Positions 36,476 through 46,798 of a stretch of 64,000 nt of DNA are shown here, one piece after another. How positions within the stretch are numbered: position 1 is the stretch's first letter; the number at the start of each line of letters is the position of its first letter. The translations under genes were made by a program, and so were the position numbers. Under the pieces are notes generated by a model. That model was not told the origin of the DNA, searched no databases, and saw only the letters and a program-made list of their open reading frames with translations. The DNA is from Steinernema hermaphroditum (taxonomy: Eukaryota; Nematoda; Chromadorea; Rhabditida; Steinernematidae): contig CM059621.1 of the NCBI GenBank assembly GCA_030435675.1, positions 8,060,001 to 8,124,000 of the forward strand, written 5' to 3'.

Positions 36476-39242
36476 CTGCACGACTGGGACGGAGGATGGC
36501 TTCTGACTCCGACGTCACTTCGGGGATTATGCAAAACAAATCCCCATGGCGAGGTTTACCGCTGGGTCCCGCCGCGAACTCGTCTGGAGTTCCGCCAATC
36601 CGACGGCTCGAGCGTCCAGCTGCTGGCGATCTCCGGTGACCACAGTTCGCCTTGCCCGGTTGAGTCGCGAGCTGAATCGCCCAAGCGGAGGGAAACCGCT
36701 TCTGGGGCCGAGCCACTTCTTCGCCGCCGCCTACTTCTCCTTCGCGCACTCCTTTCGTGGTGGCGACACTCTGTTTGCTCTCCCGCGTACTGTCCACTCG
36801 TTTACGAGCGTTATAAAATCGCCTTCCGCGCGCCCCGAAAGTGACCCCTACTGACTATCCCGGCTTGTAAAGATCGGAGATGTCCCTTTCGGGGGTGCAA
36901 TTATAAGCTGCCCTTTTGTACACGGAACGAGCGGGGAATTCCGGTTTACAAGCTATGGACGAACATGCTAAACATGTTGCAACAACCTCAAAATCGATAT
37001 AATTGCTCCACTTCCCCGTTCTATAGAGTTTCCCTCTCCGCATGAACTCTGTTTCTGTTTTTGCATCTTCCTTACCGTTCGTGATCATGTGTGATCGTGA
37101 ACATGTCCAGTGTGATCGCCTTTAATTGAGTCGATGGTCGACTTATCTCCACTTCGAGCCGTCCGGAGACTCATCCCAAGGTCCTTTCAAGTTCGCGTGA
37201 CTCATCCGGCGCCCGAATCTCTCTTTGACTTCTTCTGTTTTTGTGCAGATTCATCCACTGACTAATGTTTTCGCGAGACGCGCCGCGAACTCTTCTTTGT
37301 TTTCGATCATCTGAGGTGTAATGGACTTTCTAAAAACGGCGCTCATTTGTTGTTTTAATTGCTCCACATTCGATGGACCGGCTCTGCGCCTCGAACTCCC
37401 TTCGCTTCGGTCGTTTCCTCGTGTTTGCACAGTAACAAACTCATCGCCATGGCCAGTCCCGGCTGTTTTTTGTTGGTAATCACCAAAGGCTTAGGTAGCT
37501 GGGGTCTCCTGGATACACGATTCTTTCTGACGAAGCACTGTTTGGCTACTGTACTGCAGTACTTTTTTCCTCTCAGATCGTAAGCCTTTTTAACGCATGA
37601 GGTTTTTGATTTTCAATTGTGCATTCGGATTGCCATTGCCTTTGAGCAGCACCTCCGTGTTTTCTTGTGCTACATTAATCTTAAATTTTTCCGTTAAACA
37701 CACCTGTTGAAGGCATCCACCAAATAAACTCGTGCTTTTAATGTGATCGTTACATAATGTAAGCACATCGGAACGTCAATGCTACCATGAGACGTCGGGC
37801 AAACCAGTTGGCTGCGCACTGTGTACAAAGAGCGCTGTCGGGAAATGCTAATCTCGTCCAAGTTTCAGTTTCACCGCCGCCCCGTAACTCACTTCCTTCC
37901 GCTCTTCTTTTCGGCGCACGTCGGCGCTAGATCTTTAAAATTTCCATAAATCGCGAAAATCTCGTTATCGAAAGCGGCACGACGATCTTTCAAGGCCTCG
38001 CGGCGCCGCAGTGCCGAAGAGTTCCAGTGAACAAGAAGACTTGTGGAGGTCATTCCGTCTAAGTCGCCCTTTTTCTGTTCTAAATTAATTTACTTCATTG
38101 GATAAGTAAGCCGAGCAAAAAGTCTCCAGTTGACCCTCTCGAACGCAGTACTTCACCCTCTAGTACGTATAATGATAGGTCTGCAGCACATGGCGCGCCA
38201 ATTTGTTGCCCATAATGCGACCTTCGTTTCCGTTCCCAAATGTAATAATCGCAAAAAGCGCCGATTTGCAGCTGCATCTGCGTTCCGCGTTTTTCGGCAA
38301 CTTGTGCATCTGTTGATCTTCTGTTTGCCCTCCGAAGAAGCCGCTTGAGTGCCGCAAGCAGAATTTCCTTGTGTTTGCCGAAATCTTCCGAGCCGAGGAC
38401 GGTCGTATACTGTATATCCAGTCCATATGCGTTTAAGTGAATTATGTATGGCCCTTCGGCGTTTTGTTAGGCATGCAGCTGTGCAGCTGTCGACGCCGAA
38501 ATTGCAACAATGGGACATTAGTCGGCGCGTTCCCATAAATGCCACTTTTGGGAAGTGACTCACCGCCGATCTTTGTTGTGATGCGATGTTTCTGTTTTTC
38601 CAAAATCATTTCCGTCAACAAAAGGCGATCTTCGCTGATCAGTAATCTCTTCAGAGGATGATCAAACGCTTTTTTTTCTGGACTAGTTGATACTTGAGTG
38701 CTTGTGAGTGGCGGAGTCAGGAAAAGCAAGCAGCGCGAATCCTCTCGAGGTGACCTCCGACTGTCGCCGCCGCCGATCGACGCGATATCCCTCCGCGACC
38801 CGGCGCTCATCAATCCACTCGACGACCGCGCAGCGCGACTCGCCCTTCTCGGCCTTCTATTGATCGTTGCGCCTCAATTCGCCTCGTTCCTCTCCGCGCG
38901 CTGACCGCTTCGGGCACTGTGCACGCCTGCGGAGATAAGGCGCCCCGGCCCAGGGACAGGTGGACTGTGACAGGCGCCGGCGGATCTGATCGCGCTTTCT
39001 TTGTCGTCGCTCTGTTTATCGAATGTTTTGACAGTTCGCGAGATCCCGGCCCGGCTTTCGGCTTCCTGTTCGGCGCTGTCTTTGCACTATAAACAAACGG
39101 AGCGGTCAGCGCCGAGAAAGTCGAATCGTTTATTCGTTTTTTTTCGTTTTCACCGTTCGGAATTCGGTTTCAACCTCTCGCTCGCGGCATTCTCGAGTTT
39201 CGCGCCCTTTTCCTCCCTCTTTGACCGGTGCCGTTCGTAATA
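36476..39242. promoter_or_regulatory. 2.8-kb divergent region Staufen / ABL
   Basis: Promoters of Staufen (minus) and ABL (plus). TATA-like CACTATAAAC is at about 39085. One possible minus-strand exon (38570-38810) is listed separately; otherwise I see no coding signal, only overlapping open frames in GC-rich sequence. Confidence 0.45.
38570..38810 (-). CDS. Possible first exon of an unrecognised gene
   Basis: An open frame from ATG 38810 ends in a good donor (GGCG|GTGAGTCAC). It encodes a Ser/Arg/Asp-rich start followed by a helical stretch (DRLLLTEMILEKQKHRITTK). Downstream on the minus strand all three frames stay open to about 38100, so the next exon cannot be chosen. I know no homologue; it may be chance. 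Confidence 0.2.
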
Positions 39243-42200
39243 ATGCGTCTTTCGAAGCTCTGGAATCTGTCAAGATTCCGCTCTTCACGGCTCAGCCACG
39301 CAATGGGCGGCGGTGATTCGCCGGCGACTTCGGTGAGTCGCGTCGCGCACCATCTGAAGGACGCCGTGCACCGTCCGGCGCCTCCGACGCCCACGACTTC
39401 TTCGGCGCCCTCTTCGGTCGTCTTCGTGGTTCAGTACGACTTCCACGGCGTCGGCGATGATCAGCTGTCCGTCCGCAAGGGCGACCAGGTCCGCGTTCTC
39501 GGCTACAACCGGACGAGCGAGTGGTGCGAAGCCGAAGTCGTCGCCACGGTGAAGCAGCCTTCGCGGCGACTCCACATGAGCGGCTGGATCCCGAGTTCCT
39601 ACGTCACTCCTCTCAACTCTCTCGAGAAGAACGCATGGTATGGTCCGTTCGCGTTCTTCGGTAACTCTATCTTTCCAGGTACCACGGAAAAGTTTCGCGG
39701 AACGAAAGCGAGTACCTGTTGAGTTCGGGCATAAACGGCAGCTTTCTGGTGCGCGAGTCGGAAACCAGTTACGGTCAATTCTCCATTTCCGTTCGCCACG
39801 ACGGACGCGTCTATCATTACCGGATCAATGTGGACTCCGGCGACCGCCTCTTCATCACGCAGGAGAGCAAGTTCAAAACACTCGGAGAACTCATTCATCA
39901 CCACAGCGTCAACGCGGACGGACTCATATGTACGTAAATCGCCATTTAAGCAATTACCATTACAACATACAGGCAATCTTCTGTACCCAGCGCCGAAGAA
40001 AGAGCGAGCGCCGACGGTTTTCTCGCTATCGCCCACTCAGCCGGATGAATGGGAAATCTGCCGGAACGAGATCGTCATGAGAAACAAATTAGGTAAGGTG
40101 ACTAGCGAGCTTTTTAGTTGCGAGCGTTTGTTTGTAGGCGGAGGGCAGTATGGCGACGTTTACGAGGGTTACTGGAAGAGACACGATAGGACTGTCGCCG
40201 TGAAGACACTGAAGGAAGACGCGATGGCTCTACACGATTTCCTGGCCGAAGCTGCCATCATGAAGGATCTCAGGCATCCGAATCTCGTACAGCTTCTCGG
40301 TGTGTGCACCCGCGAACCGCCGTTCTACATCATCACGGAGTACATGAATCGCGGCAACCTTCTGGACTACTTGCGGAAGTCGGATCAGAAGCGGCTGCCG
40401 ATGCCTATCCTGATGTCAATGGCGACGCAGATCGCCTCCGGAATGTCGTATCTCGAAGCGCGGAACTTCATCCACCGCGATCTTGCGGCGAGGAACTGCC
40501 TGGTGTCCGATGGACATCTTGTGAAAGTCGCCGACTTTGGGCTCGCGAGGTTCATGCGCGACGACACGTACACTGCGCAACAGGGAGCCAAGTTCCCCAT
40601 CAAATGGACGGCTCCTGAAGGGCTCGCGTACAACACCTTCTCCACGAAGTCGGACGTTTGGGCGTTTGGCGTCCTTCTTTGGGAGATCGCCACCTATGGA
40701 ATGGCGCCGTATCCCGGTGTCGAACTGAACAACGTTTACGGGTTGCTGGAGCGTGGATTCCGAATGGACGCCCCGCAAGGATGCCCCTCTGCCGTGTATC
40801 GATTGATGTTGCAGTGCTGGAACTGGTCGCCATCTGACCGGCCGAGATTCTCGGATTTGCTGTCGAGTCTCGAAACGCTCTTCCCGCCAGCTTCCCCAGC
40901 CAGTCAAACTTCGACGTTCCGTCCCGTGTCCAGTTCCAGCATGACCATGGACTCGAGGACTCCTCCCCCTCCGCCGTCAGCTTCTACAAAGCCGAAGCTT
41001 CTCTCGGATACCATGTCAGGACTGTCGCTCGCCGAAAAGAATCTCCGAAAAGCGGGAAGTCGCTATGGAACCATGCCGAAGGGGCAGCGAATCGACGCCT
41101 TCCTGGAGTCAGTGGCCGCGTCACCACCTGAGGAGAATGACATCGTCTCCGACGACAGTTTGGATCTCGAAGAATCCTCATTGAGCGCTCCGTCATCTTC
41201 GCGCCAGTCGATCTCCGATGGTTCCGGCCTGAACGGCTTCTCGCATGGGCAGAACGAACTGCTCGCTCAACTGAAGGAGCGCCTGAAGAAGACAAAGTCG
41301 AAGCCGACCCAGCAACCTCCGGTCGTCAGCACCGCTTCTATATGCGTTCTTCGAAAACCAGAAGTCGCTAGCCAGAAAGCGGACGGAGGATCACAAACCG
41401 ACGGTGAGCACCTATGAGAGAGCTGAAATGAATATCTCTGATTTAGCGTCGCCAGAGTGCGAGCTACAAGCGAAGATCCGTCAGCTGCGTCATGTGGAAG
41501 ATCGCAATCAGCAGAATCAGTCCCGGCCGTCTTCGGTGTCCCCCTCGCCATCGCCGTCTGCTCAGCCGAGAGTCGAAGTGGCCAGAGTCCGGCAGCTTGT
41601 AACGCAGAAGGTGGCTCCCCTGCAGCACCATCGGCCGTTTTCCCTTCAGGCGAAGGAGGGCATGGCGGTCATCGGAAAGGGTCGACGCGGAATCTCCTCT
41701 TCGTCAGGCTCTGAATCCGAAGACGAAGGAGGGCTGCCACCGATACCAGCGAATCGAACGAAATGCACGAAAAGGTAACAGATACCGTATCTCGGAATAT
41801 TCAACGGTGGCGTTCAGTGCAACTCCGGAAATAAATCGCTCTAGCACTCCGGAACTCCGGCTGGGAAGCTTTCGACCCTCTGCGTCAGAACCACCACCTC
41901 CGACGAGGTCCTTCTCCACTCTTCAGCGATCAAGTCGCGCTGGCTCCGCGTTCGCCCGCTCGCCTGCGGGACCTCCGATCAACGAGCCTCTCAAGAAGGT
42001 CGTCTCAGCCGAAGCAGAGACCCCGGTAGGCGAGATGACGCGGGCGTTCTCTCTCCGTGATTTGGCGTCGAAATTCGAGAAGCCACACGAGAAGCCTGTT
42101 AGGCCCGATACAACGCATAAAACGAAGCGATATTCGTTGATGAATGACATGAACCATCACGTTCCCTCGGGTCCCTCCGCCTCTGGAGCAGGTGGTGCCG

Positions 42201-42577
42201 TAGGCTCCGACGGGGTGAGCAAGGAGTCGCTCGTAGAGCTGTACGAGCACCTGGAGAAAACCATCGCAGATCTGCGGGAAAGTGGCGGAACGTCGAAGTT
42301 GATCCAGCTGAGTGACGCCGTTCAGAAGTTTCACAACTCGTGTGCCATCTACGCGGAACTTATCTCCCCTCACTCGAAGTTTCGATATAGGCGAGTCCCG
42401 TATTTCCTGTACCTAACAGCACTTCTCCATTTCAGGGAGCTCCTGAATCGTGTAGAAGTCTTTGTTCGGCAGCTGCGTCAGTGTGCTTCGAGCTCGGATT
42501 CGCATTTCGCAGAGCAGAAGGTGATTCCGCAGTTCGAGCATACCATCCGTCAAATCAACCAGCTAGTTCACCGTTAG
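39243..42577 (+). CDS. abl-1: ABL-type tyrosine kinase
   Basis: Non-receptor tyrosine kinase linking signals to actin and apoptosis control. Seven exons (39243-39637, 39679-39929, 39973-40092, 40138-41403, 41447-41774, 41818-42390, 42436-42577) total 3075 nt, 1024 residues. SH3 is at about 58-125 ([29 protein letters not shown]); SH2 at about 132-220 ([24 protein letters not shown]); kinase from ~255 ([24 protein letters not shown], gatekeeper Thr in [24 protein letters not shown], activation Tyr in [16 protein letters not shown]). A long Ser/Pro-rich linker with PPPPP motifs leads to a C-terminal F-actin-binding helical bundle ending RQINQLVHR. The last intron is GC-AG. An internal ATG at 39303 begins MGGGDS, a myristoylation-type start. 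Confidence 0.95.
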
Positions 42578-42947
42578 GAACTCACCGCCTCTGTACATAG
42601 ACGACATCAGTGATGCTTTAATCTGTTGTTGTTTTCTTTTTTCTTTTTATCTCATCGCTCTCAATTCACTTTACTCATATAATAACAAAGAATTCCCTTT
42701 AATTTGATCACTTACTAACTTCTAGTTTCTCTCCCTCAGAGTATTCACCCCAAACCGCTCATCTCGCGCTCGCTGTATAGAAGTTTTCTGTATATTCATA
42801 TTGTTTCTTTCAAGTCGACCAGTGCCCATGAACGCATCAGACTAAATGCTATCATCAAATACGTGTGTGGACATAGCAGCAAACAGCGTCGTTTCCACGG
42901 AAAGTGTGGGCAGATAACTGCGTTTATTCACCTAGTCACTTCTCAGC
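42578..42947. other. Intergenic, convergent 3' ends
   Basis: 3' UTRs of ABL (plus) and of the basic protein gene (minus). AT-rich with TTTTTCTTTTTATC-like tracts; no coding signal. Confidence 0.4.
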
Positions 42948-43413
42948 TCACTGTTTCTTGCGGAGACATAGGGGAAGGAAGTCCTCGTAGTCGTTGATGT
43001 TCGGGTCTTTCGGCCGTGGAGGGACCGTTTGTGGTTTCGCTGCAGGCGTACTGGGATAGGGATTGATAGGCGGCACAGGCGGGGCACGGTTCCCAGCAAA
43101 TTTTGGCTAAAAATATATCACACGAGGAAAGGAGGATCGGCTACCTCCACGGCCGATTCGGTGACGACATTTGGAGTCTGCGGCTCGTGGAGATTGTTCT
43201 TGGACGATCGCTTCGCAGGTGATTTCTTCTTTGACCGAGCACTATCGGTCCTCTTTTGACTGAAATGACGACTAAAAAGGGCTCGTGAGAGTAGGACTCA
43301 CGCTCGCTGACTATCCTTTTTGGCCTTCGGCGCGGTTGGACTCCTCGCGTTTGAAGCTGAGAAGATCAAAGGTCAGACAGAGGAGGAGGGCACTCACTAC
43401 GCTTCTCGCTCAT
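42948..43413 (-). CDS. Small Lys/Ser/Pro-rich basic protein (unknown)
   Basis: At least four short exons on the minus strand join in phase from ATG 43413: MSEKPSNARSPTAPKAKKD, QRAQKRTDSARSKKKSPAKR, a middle exon ending VVTESAVE, and a last exon with PPVPPINPYPSTPAAKP and the end DYEDFLPLCLRKKQ. About 113 residues. SPAK/KSPAKR motifs recall histone H1-like or CDK-phosphorylated basic tails, so a nuclear location is possible. The open frame continues upstream to about 43540 with a similar Ser/Pro composition, so the true start may lie further 5'. No known family recognised. Confidence 0.5.
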
Positions 43414-43866
43414 CGCGCTGCGAAGATCAGAGGAGCCGGGCGAAGAGTAGTCCGTTGGAGCCGCCGATCTTCCGGTCGAAGTGGGAACGAGTGTTTGACC
43501 TGCACTCGTCTCCTGTCTCAGAGCGCACTGCAGACAGATTTTGAGACTGTCTGTCTGCAGAAGAGGAGAAAGAGGAGGCGCTCTTCGTGGATTCAGTATG
43601 AGAAATGCGAAGGAGGGTCGTTGCTGTTTCCTAATCCATGGCATACCCGCTATTGTATGGCATCCAAAATTGTTTCCCTCAACTGTATTTTTCGTATTCT
43701 TCGTCGGATTCAGCGTTCCAAAAATGTTTACCTCCCATTTGCAAAATCGTTGACGTCGTTCCGAGCCAGTTCTGTGGCACAACAGCCTCTTAGGGAGGCA
43801 GGCTTCCAGCACTCGTTCTATAAGAACCAAATTTGTTTCCCTCTTCACGTCAAACACCCTTGCAGC
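43414..43866. promoter_or_regulatory. Promoter region of the Trp-rich peptide gene
   Basis: Divergent region. CTATAAGAAC at about 43818 is TATA-like, and CCCTTGCAG just before the ATG at 43867 is a possible trans-splice acceptor. A small palindrome of CTGTCTGCAGACAGACAG type lies near 43545. Confidence 0.35.
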
Positions 43867-44279
43867 ATGAGAGGTGTGCTCCTCCTTGTTCTCCTTTCCA
43901 TCGCCATCCTTCTCGACGCCTTGGATCCTCTCCAAGAGGAAGGAACCCAGCAGTAAGTGAACCTATCATTATTGATCACTCTAAAGGGCCGGTCATAGTT
44001 GCGGAAACAGTTTCCGGAAACAGTTTCCGCCATTGTAAAAACTGTTTCCGCAAACCTGGAAACCGTTTCCGCGCCCCGGAAACAGTTTTCAAGCAAAATC
44101 CGGAAACTGTTTCCGGAAACCGTTTCCGGAACTATGACCGGCCCTTAACTTTTAGGATCCGAGCCAAGAGACAGTACGGTGGATGGGGCTGGGGTTACGG
44201 ATGGCCTGGGGGTTGGTGGAGGCCGTGGCGTTGGTGGAGACTGTGGAGACCGTGGAGGCCATGGTGGGGTTGGGGATGA
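43867..44279 (+). CDS. Secreted Trp/Arg/Pro/Gly-rich peptide precursor, antimicrobial-like
   Basis: Two exons (43867-43952, 44156-44279), 69 residues. The N terminus is a clear signal peptide (MRGVLLLVLLSIAILLDA) followed by a short acidic pro-segment (LDPLQEEGTQ). IRAKR then gives a dibasic/furin-type cleavage site, releasing a ~35-residue peptide that starts QYGGWGWGYGW and ends in repeated RPW/RWW units and WWGWG. About 40 percent of the mature part is Trp. YGGW and GYG recall the nematode NLP/caenacin peptides induced by infection; the Trp-Arg-Pro part recalls indolicidin-like peptides. The C-terminal Gly could be an amide donor and the N-terminal Gln could cyclise. Antimicrobial activity is inference. 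The intron carries a foldback element. Confidence 0.72.
43984..44146. repeat. 163-bp foldback/MITE-like element in the peptide-gene intron
   Basis: Perfect 17-bp terminal inverted repeats (AAGGGCCGGTCATAGTT and its complement). Inside them, arms of alternating GGAAAC and GTTTCC blocks extend the near-perfect inversion to about 47 bp per side. The element fills most of the 203-bp intron. No coding capacity. Confidence 0.75.
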
Positions 44280-44685
44280 ACGATGTGTAAAGCCTGATGA
44301 CGTGCTATTTGTGGTTTTACTTTGAATAAATCTATTTTGAGAGTTGCATAAAGCAGAAAGTAAGGATAAAATGCACTAGAGCTTTCATCCCACGTGGACC
44401 TGATGTGAAAAGGATCGTGATTGGGATACCTTAAGAACTTCCACTGTCGTTGTAGTGATAATTTATGAAGGACCATGACCTTCTGCATCTTATCTAATCG
44501 ATAGAGTTTCACAAAAGGCGAATCAGAGGTGTTGGTTCGTTTTGATTCGATGAGTTGAAAGATACTTCCTGACTTCTAGACTCCTCCTGTTAGGACCTGA
44601 ACATTTGAGTACCGCTCAATACTTCTTTTTCTACGAACTTTATATTTTACACTTAAAATTCACAAATGTAAAGTGGATCATGATC
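44280..44685. other. Intergenic, convergent 3' ends
   Basis: AT-rich 3' region with GAATAAATC at about 44321 as a likely polyadenylation signal of the peptide gene. Nothing else seen. Confidence 0.4.
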
Positions 44686-45426
44686 TCAAGAGGGTGTTTG
44701 GTCGGCTCTCTGCTGTTCCTCGTACTTGTCGCAAACGACGGAAATGATTTCGAGAATCTTCCTCTGGACACTTCGGAGTCGCGCGTGCCCTCCCTTGCTC
44801 CCGGCAATCTTCATCCAATCCTCTTGGAACTGTTCCCCTGCAAATCCTGTGTGTACTGAAAGCTTAGAGAGTGGGCCTACTGAAGAAGCTGGACTCTGAC
44901 TCCAAGGGTCCAAAGTGGGGTCCTTCGTGGGTCGGAACGCAGCCGACGTTTGGCGTGTGGAAGGGCGCCTGGACGATCGGTGTGGAGATGGGCGTCTCGA
45001 CGTCGATGAGCGGCTCCGGCGTCGTCTCCTGAGGCTCCCGAGACCTCCTCGAGGCCTGTTTCCGCGCTAACTCCGTCCGGCACGTCCGGAGGAAGTTCAG
45101 ATGCGGCGCCCAACGCGCCGACGACACCCCTCGCATGTAGGTGCTTCTCAGGTTGTACCAGCAGCGCCACACCAGGTGGTCGTCCACTGAAGATAGAGTC
45201 AGCGCCTTGTAGAAGAAGAGCACTTACAGTCGGCGCGGTTGAACTGCATGCGCATCTTCTTCATCACTCCGTCGAAGAGCTTCTTGCACTGTGGCGACAG
45301 ATTTCGTTCGCTCGTGACTCCCACCGAGTAGAGGTCGGGGTGTTCGCCCATGAGGGAGATGAGCACGTGGACCGCTTCTTGGCCACAGGTGCTCGAGAGA
45401 CTCTTCTGCTTCTTGATTCCCGGCAT
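44686..45426 (-). CDS. MADF-like domain protein A
   Basis: Three exons on minus give about 218 residues. The N-terminal ~80 residues fit a MADF (Myb/SANT-related DNA-binding) domain: HVLISLMGEHPDLYSV, a helix KKLFDGVMKKMRMQF, then LVWRCWYNLRSTYMR with the W..CW.NLR..Y.R pattern. A Pro/Thr-rich linker with a conserved PLIDVETPISTPI motif follows, then a C-terminal helical exon (EQFQEDWMKIAG, RKILEIISVVCDKYEEQQ). Protein B at 49.5 kb is a paralogue on the opposite strand. The BESS-type small gene ends 104 bp upstream on the same strand, an operon-like distance. Probably a transcription regulator; targets unknown. Confidence 0.65.
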
Positions 45427-45529
45427 TTATGGATTCTGAGCGTCGAGGCATTGTCAAGGAAACGGTCAAAAAAGGTACACTTTGAGAGAAAAGAACTCGG
45501 CGACAAGGAACAGTCTTAGGAAAGCGCTT

Positions 45530-45808
45530 TTATTCGTTCGACACTCTTGAGATATCACGACGCTCCTCTTCGATCTTAGCGACTTCTTTCGAGAGTTCTA
45601 AAAGGATTTCCCTCCTCGCTTTGTTCTTCAGAGGCTCGGAGAGGTGAGCGAGCTGCTCCTCCACGAAGGCATCTGAAATGATGGACTCGGTCGGGAAGTT
45701 CTGCCTGCTCTTACAATACGAGTTGAACCTGTTCGCCTCGTGGGAGAACTTGACTTCGTCTTTGGGCTCAACCCTTGGCTCGACCTTCACGTCAAAGGAG
45801 TTAGTCAT
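45530..45808 (-). CDS. Small BESS-motif-like protein
   Basis: Two exons around a 42-bp in-frame intron give about 78 residues (92 if the intron is retained). The ATG follows CTTTCAG directly, a trans-splice acceptor. The N terminus has a SUMO-type site VKVEP. The C-terminal helix AFVEEQLAHLSEPLKNKARR, then EILLELSKEV, has the spacing of a BESS motif, the dimerisation element that usually ends MADF proteins. Here it stands alone, with a MADF gene 104 bp downstream. The stop codon lies within AATAAA, so the polyadenylation signal overlaps it. The 314-bp direct repeat starts 32 bp upstream, so its promoter is inside that repeat. Confidence 0.55.
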   Translation of the reverse strand: MTNSFDVKVEPRVEPKDEVKFSHEANRFNSYCKSRQNFPTESIISDAFVEEQLAHLSEPLKNKARREILLELSKEVAKIEEERRDISRVSNE

Positions 45809-45839
45809 CTGAAAGCAACACTCGTTACCAAACAGTATT

Positions 45840-46153
45840 CGGTTCGAAGTGGCTGACACCGGAGACGAGTCGGTTATCAGCGCGATTCAACACGTGTCGT
45901 CACTTCCTTGAGTGCTGTAGTCTTAGCGGTCCTATGGAGTGAGTGTTAGACGGTGGACGTTGGAAATGATCGACATAAAACGTGTATCCTGCACATATCA
46001 GAGAGAAAGACTCTTCCTAGAATGATGGTAGTGCCAGGGCACTACTATCTGCATATCATAGATATGACACTCATCAGCACCGCTCTTCACTTTCGTCACA
46101 TTTTGTTCGTAACATACCGTACTTTGTGCTTGGTTTTCGATGCTTTATCGAAC
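45840..46153. repeat. Direct repeat copy A (314 bp)
   Basis: Near-identical, by eye, to 46483-46798; the clearest difference is a 2-base indel near the right end (GTGCTTGG versus GTGCTGTTGG). Contains an E-box palindrome ACACGTGT. It lies directly upstream of the small BESS gene. Confidence 0.9.
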
Positions 46154-46155
46154 GG

Positions 46156-46446
46156 AGCAGGACAACTCGCCGCGGGAATGACAGAATTAGAGGCTTGAAA
46201 GGGTTTGCCGACAATGCAAGTCCTAGAACTAGGCTTATGTCTAGATATTTAACGATGCGGGCGAGCGGAGCGAGCCCAGTATTCATTTTGTGTGCGGCCT
46301 AACATCCAGGCTCCGGCTTAGGACTATGCCTATTGATTTAAAGCGAGCCCGAAGGGCGAGCACTGTTGTCGTGATGGCTCCGGGGAACCTCGGCTTGGCT
46401 AAGGCCTCAAGGCTATATTTTGTCATCCCCGCGGCGAGTTGTACCT
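46156..46446. mobile_element. Short TIR element between the direct repeats
   Basis: Left end AGGACAACTCGCCGCGGGAA (46159 on) and right end, from 46421, its near-perfect complement. Right of this, further degraded units of GCGGCGAGTTGT follow to about 46476. The interior (46254-46420) shares a long stretch with 59304-59500, including GGGCGAGCG.AGCGAGCCCAG and GTGCGGC.TAACATC.AGGCT. No coding capacity; non-autonomous DNA-element type. Confidence 0.6.
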
Positions 46447-46482
46447 GCGGAGAGTTGGCCTGCGGCGAGTTGTCATGTACCG

Positions 46483-46798
46483 CGGTTCGAAGTGGCTGAC
46501 ACCGGAGACGAGTCGGTTATCAGCGCGATTCAACACGTGTCGTCACTTCCTTGAGTGCTGTAGTCTTAGCGGTCCTATGGAGTGAGTGTTAGACGGTGGA
46601 CGTTGGAAATGATCGACATAAAACGTGTATCCTGCACATATCAGAGAGAAAGACTCTTCCTAGAATGATGGTAGTGCCAGGGCACTACTATCTGCATATC
46701 ATAGATATGACACTCATCAGCACCGCTCTTCACTTTCGTCACATTTTGTTCGTAACATACCGTACTTTGTGCTGTTGGTTTTCGATGCTTTATCGAAC
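46483..46798. repeat. Direct repeat copy B (316 bp)
   Basis: Second copy of the 45840-46153 sequence in the same orientation, 643 bp away. It has no gene attached, so it looks like an orphan duplicate of the BESS-gene promoter or the second terminal repeat of a composite element. Confidence 0.9.

Noticed and set aside
36288..36844. Long Arg/Pro/Ser-rich ORFs on both strands upstream of Staufen
   Set aside because: They overlap or oppose the first Staufen exon and its promoter; only the frame joining to dsRBD1 has support.
44680..44859. Plus-strand ORF starting with a signal-peptide-like stretch (MISRGCLVGSLLFLVLVAND)
   Set aside because: It is antisense to the last exon of MADF-like protein A, which has splice support and homology to gene C; the hydrophobic look arises from the complement of that exon.
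45840..45855. GGTTCGAA in the direct repeats as a tRNA B box
   Set aside because: The CC end of the box is missing (GGTTCGAAGTGG) and no cloverleaf can be drawn.
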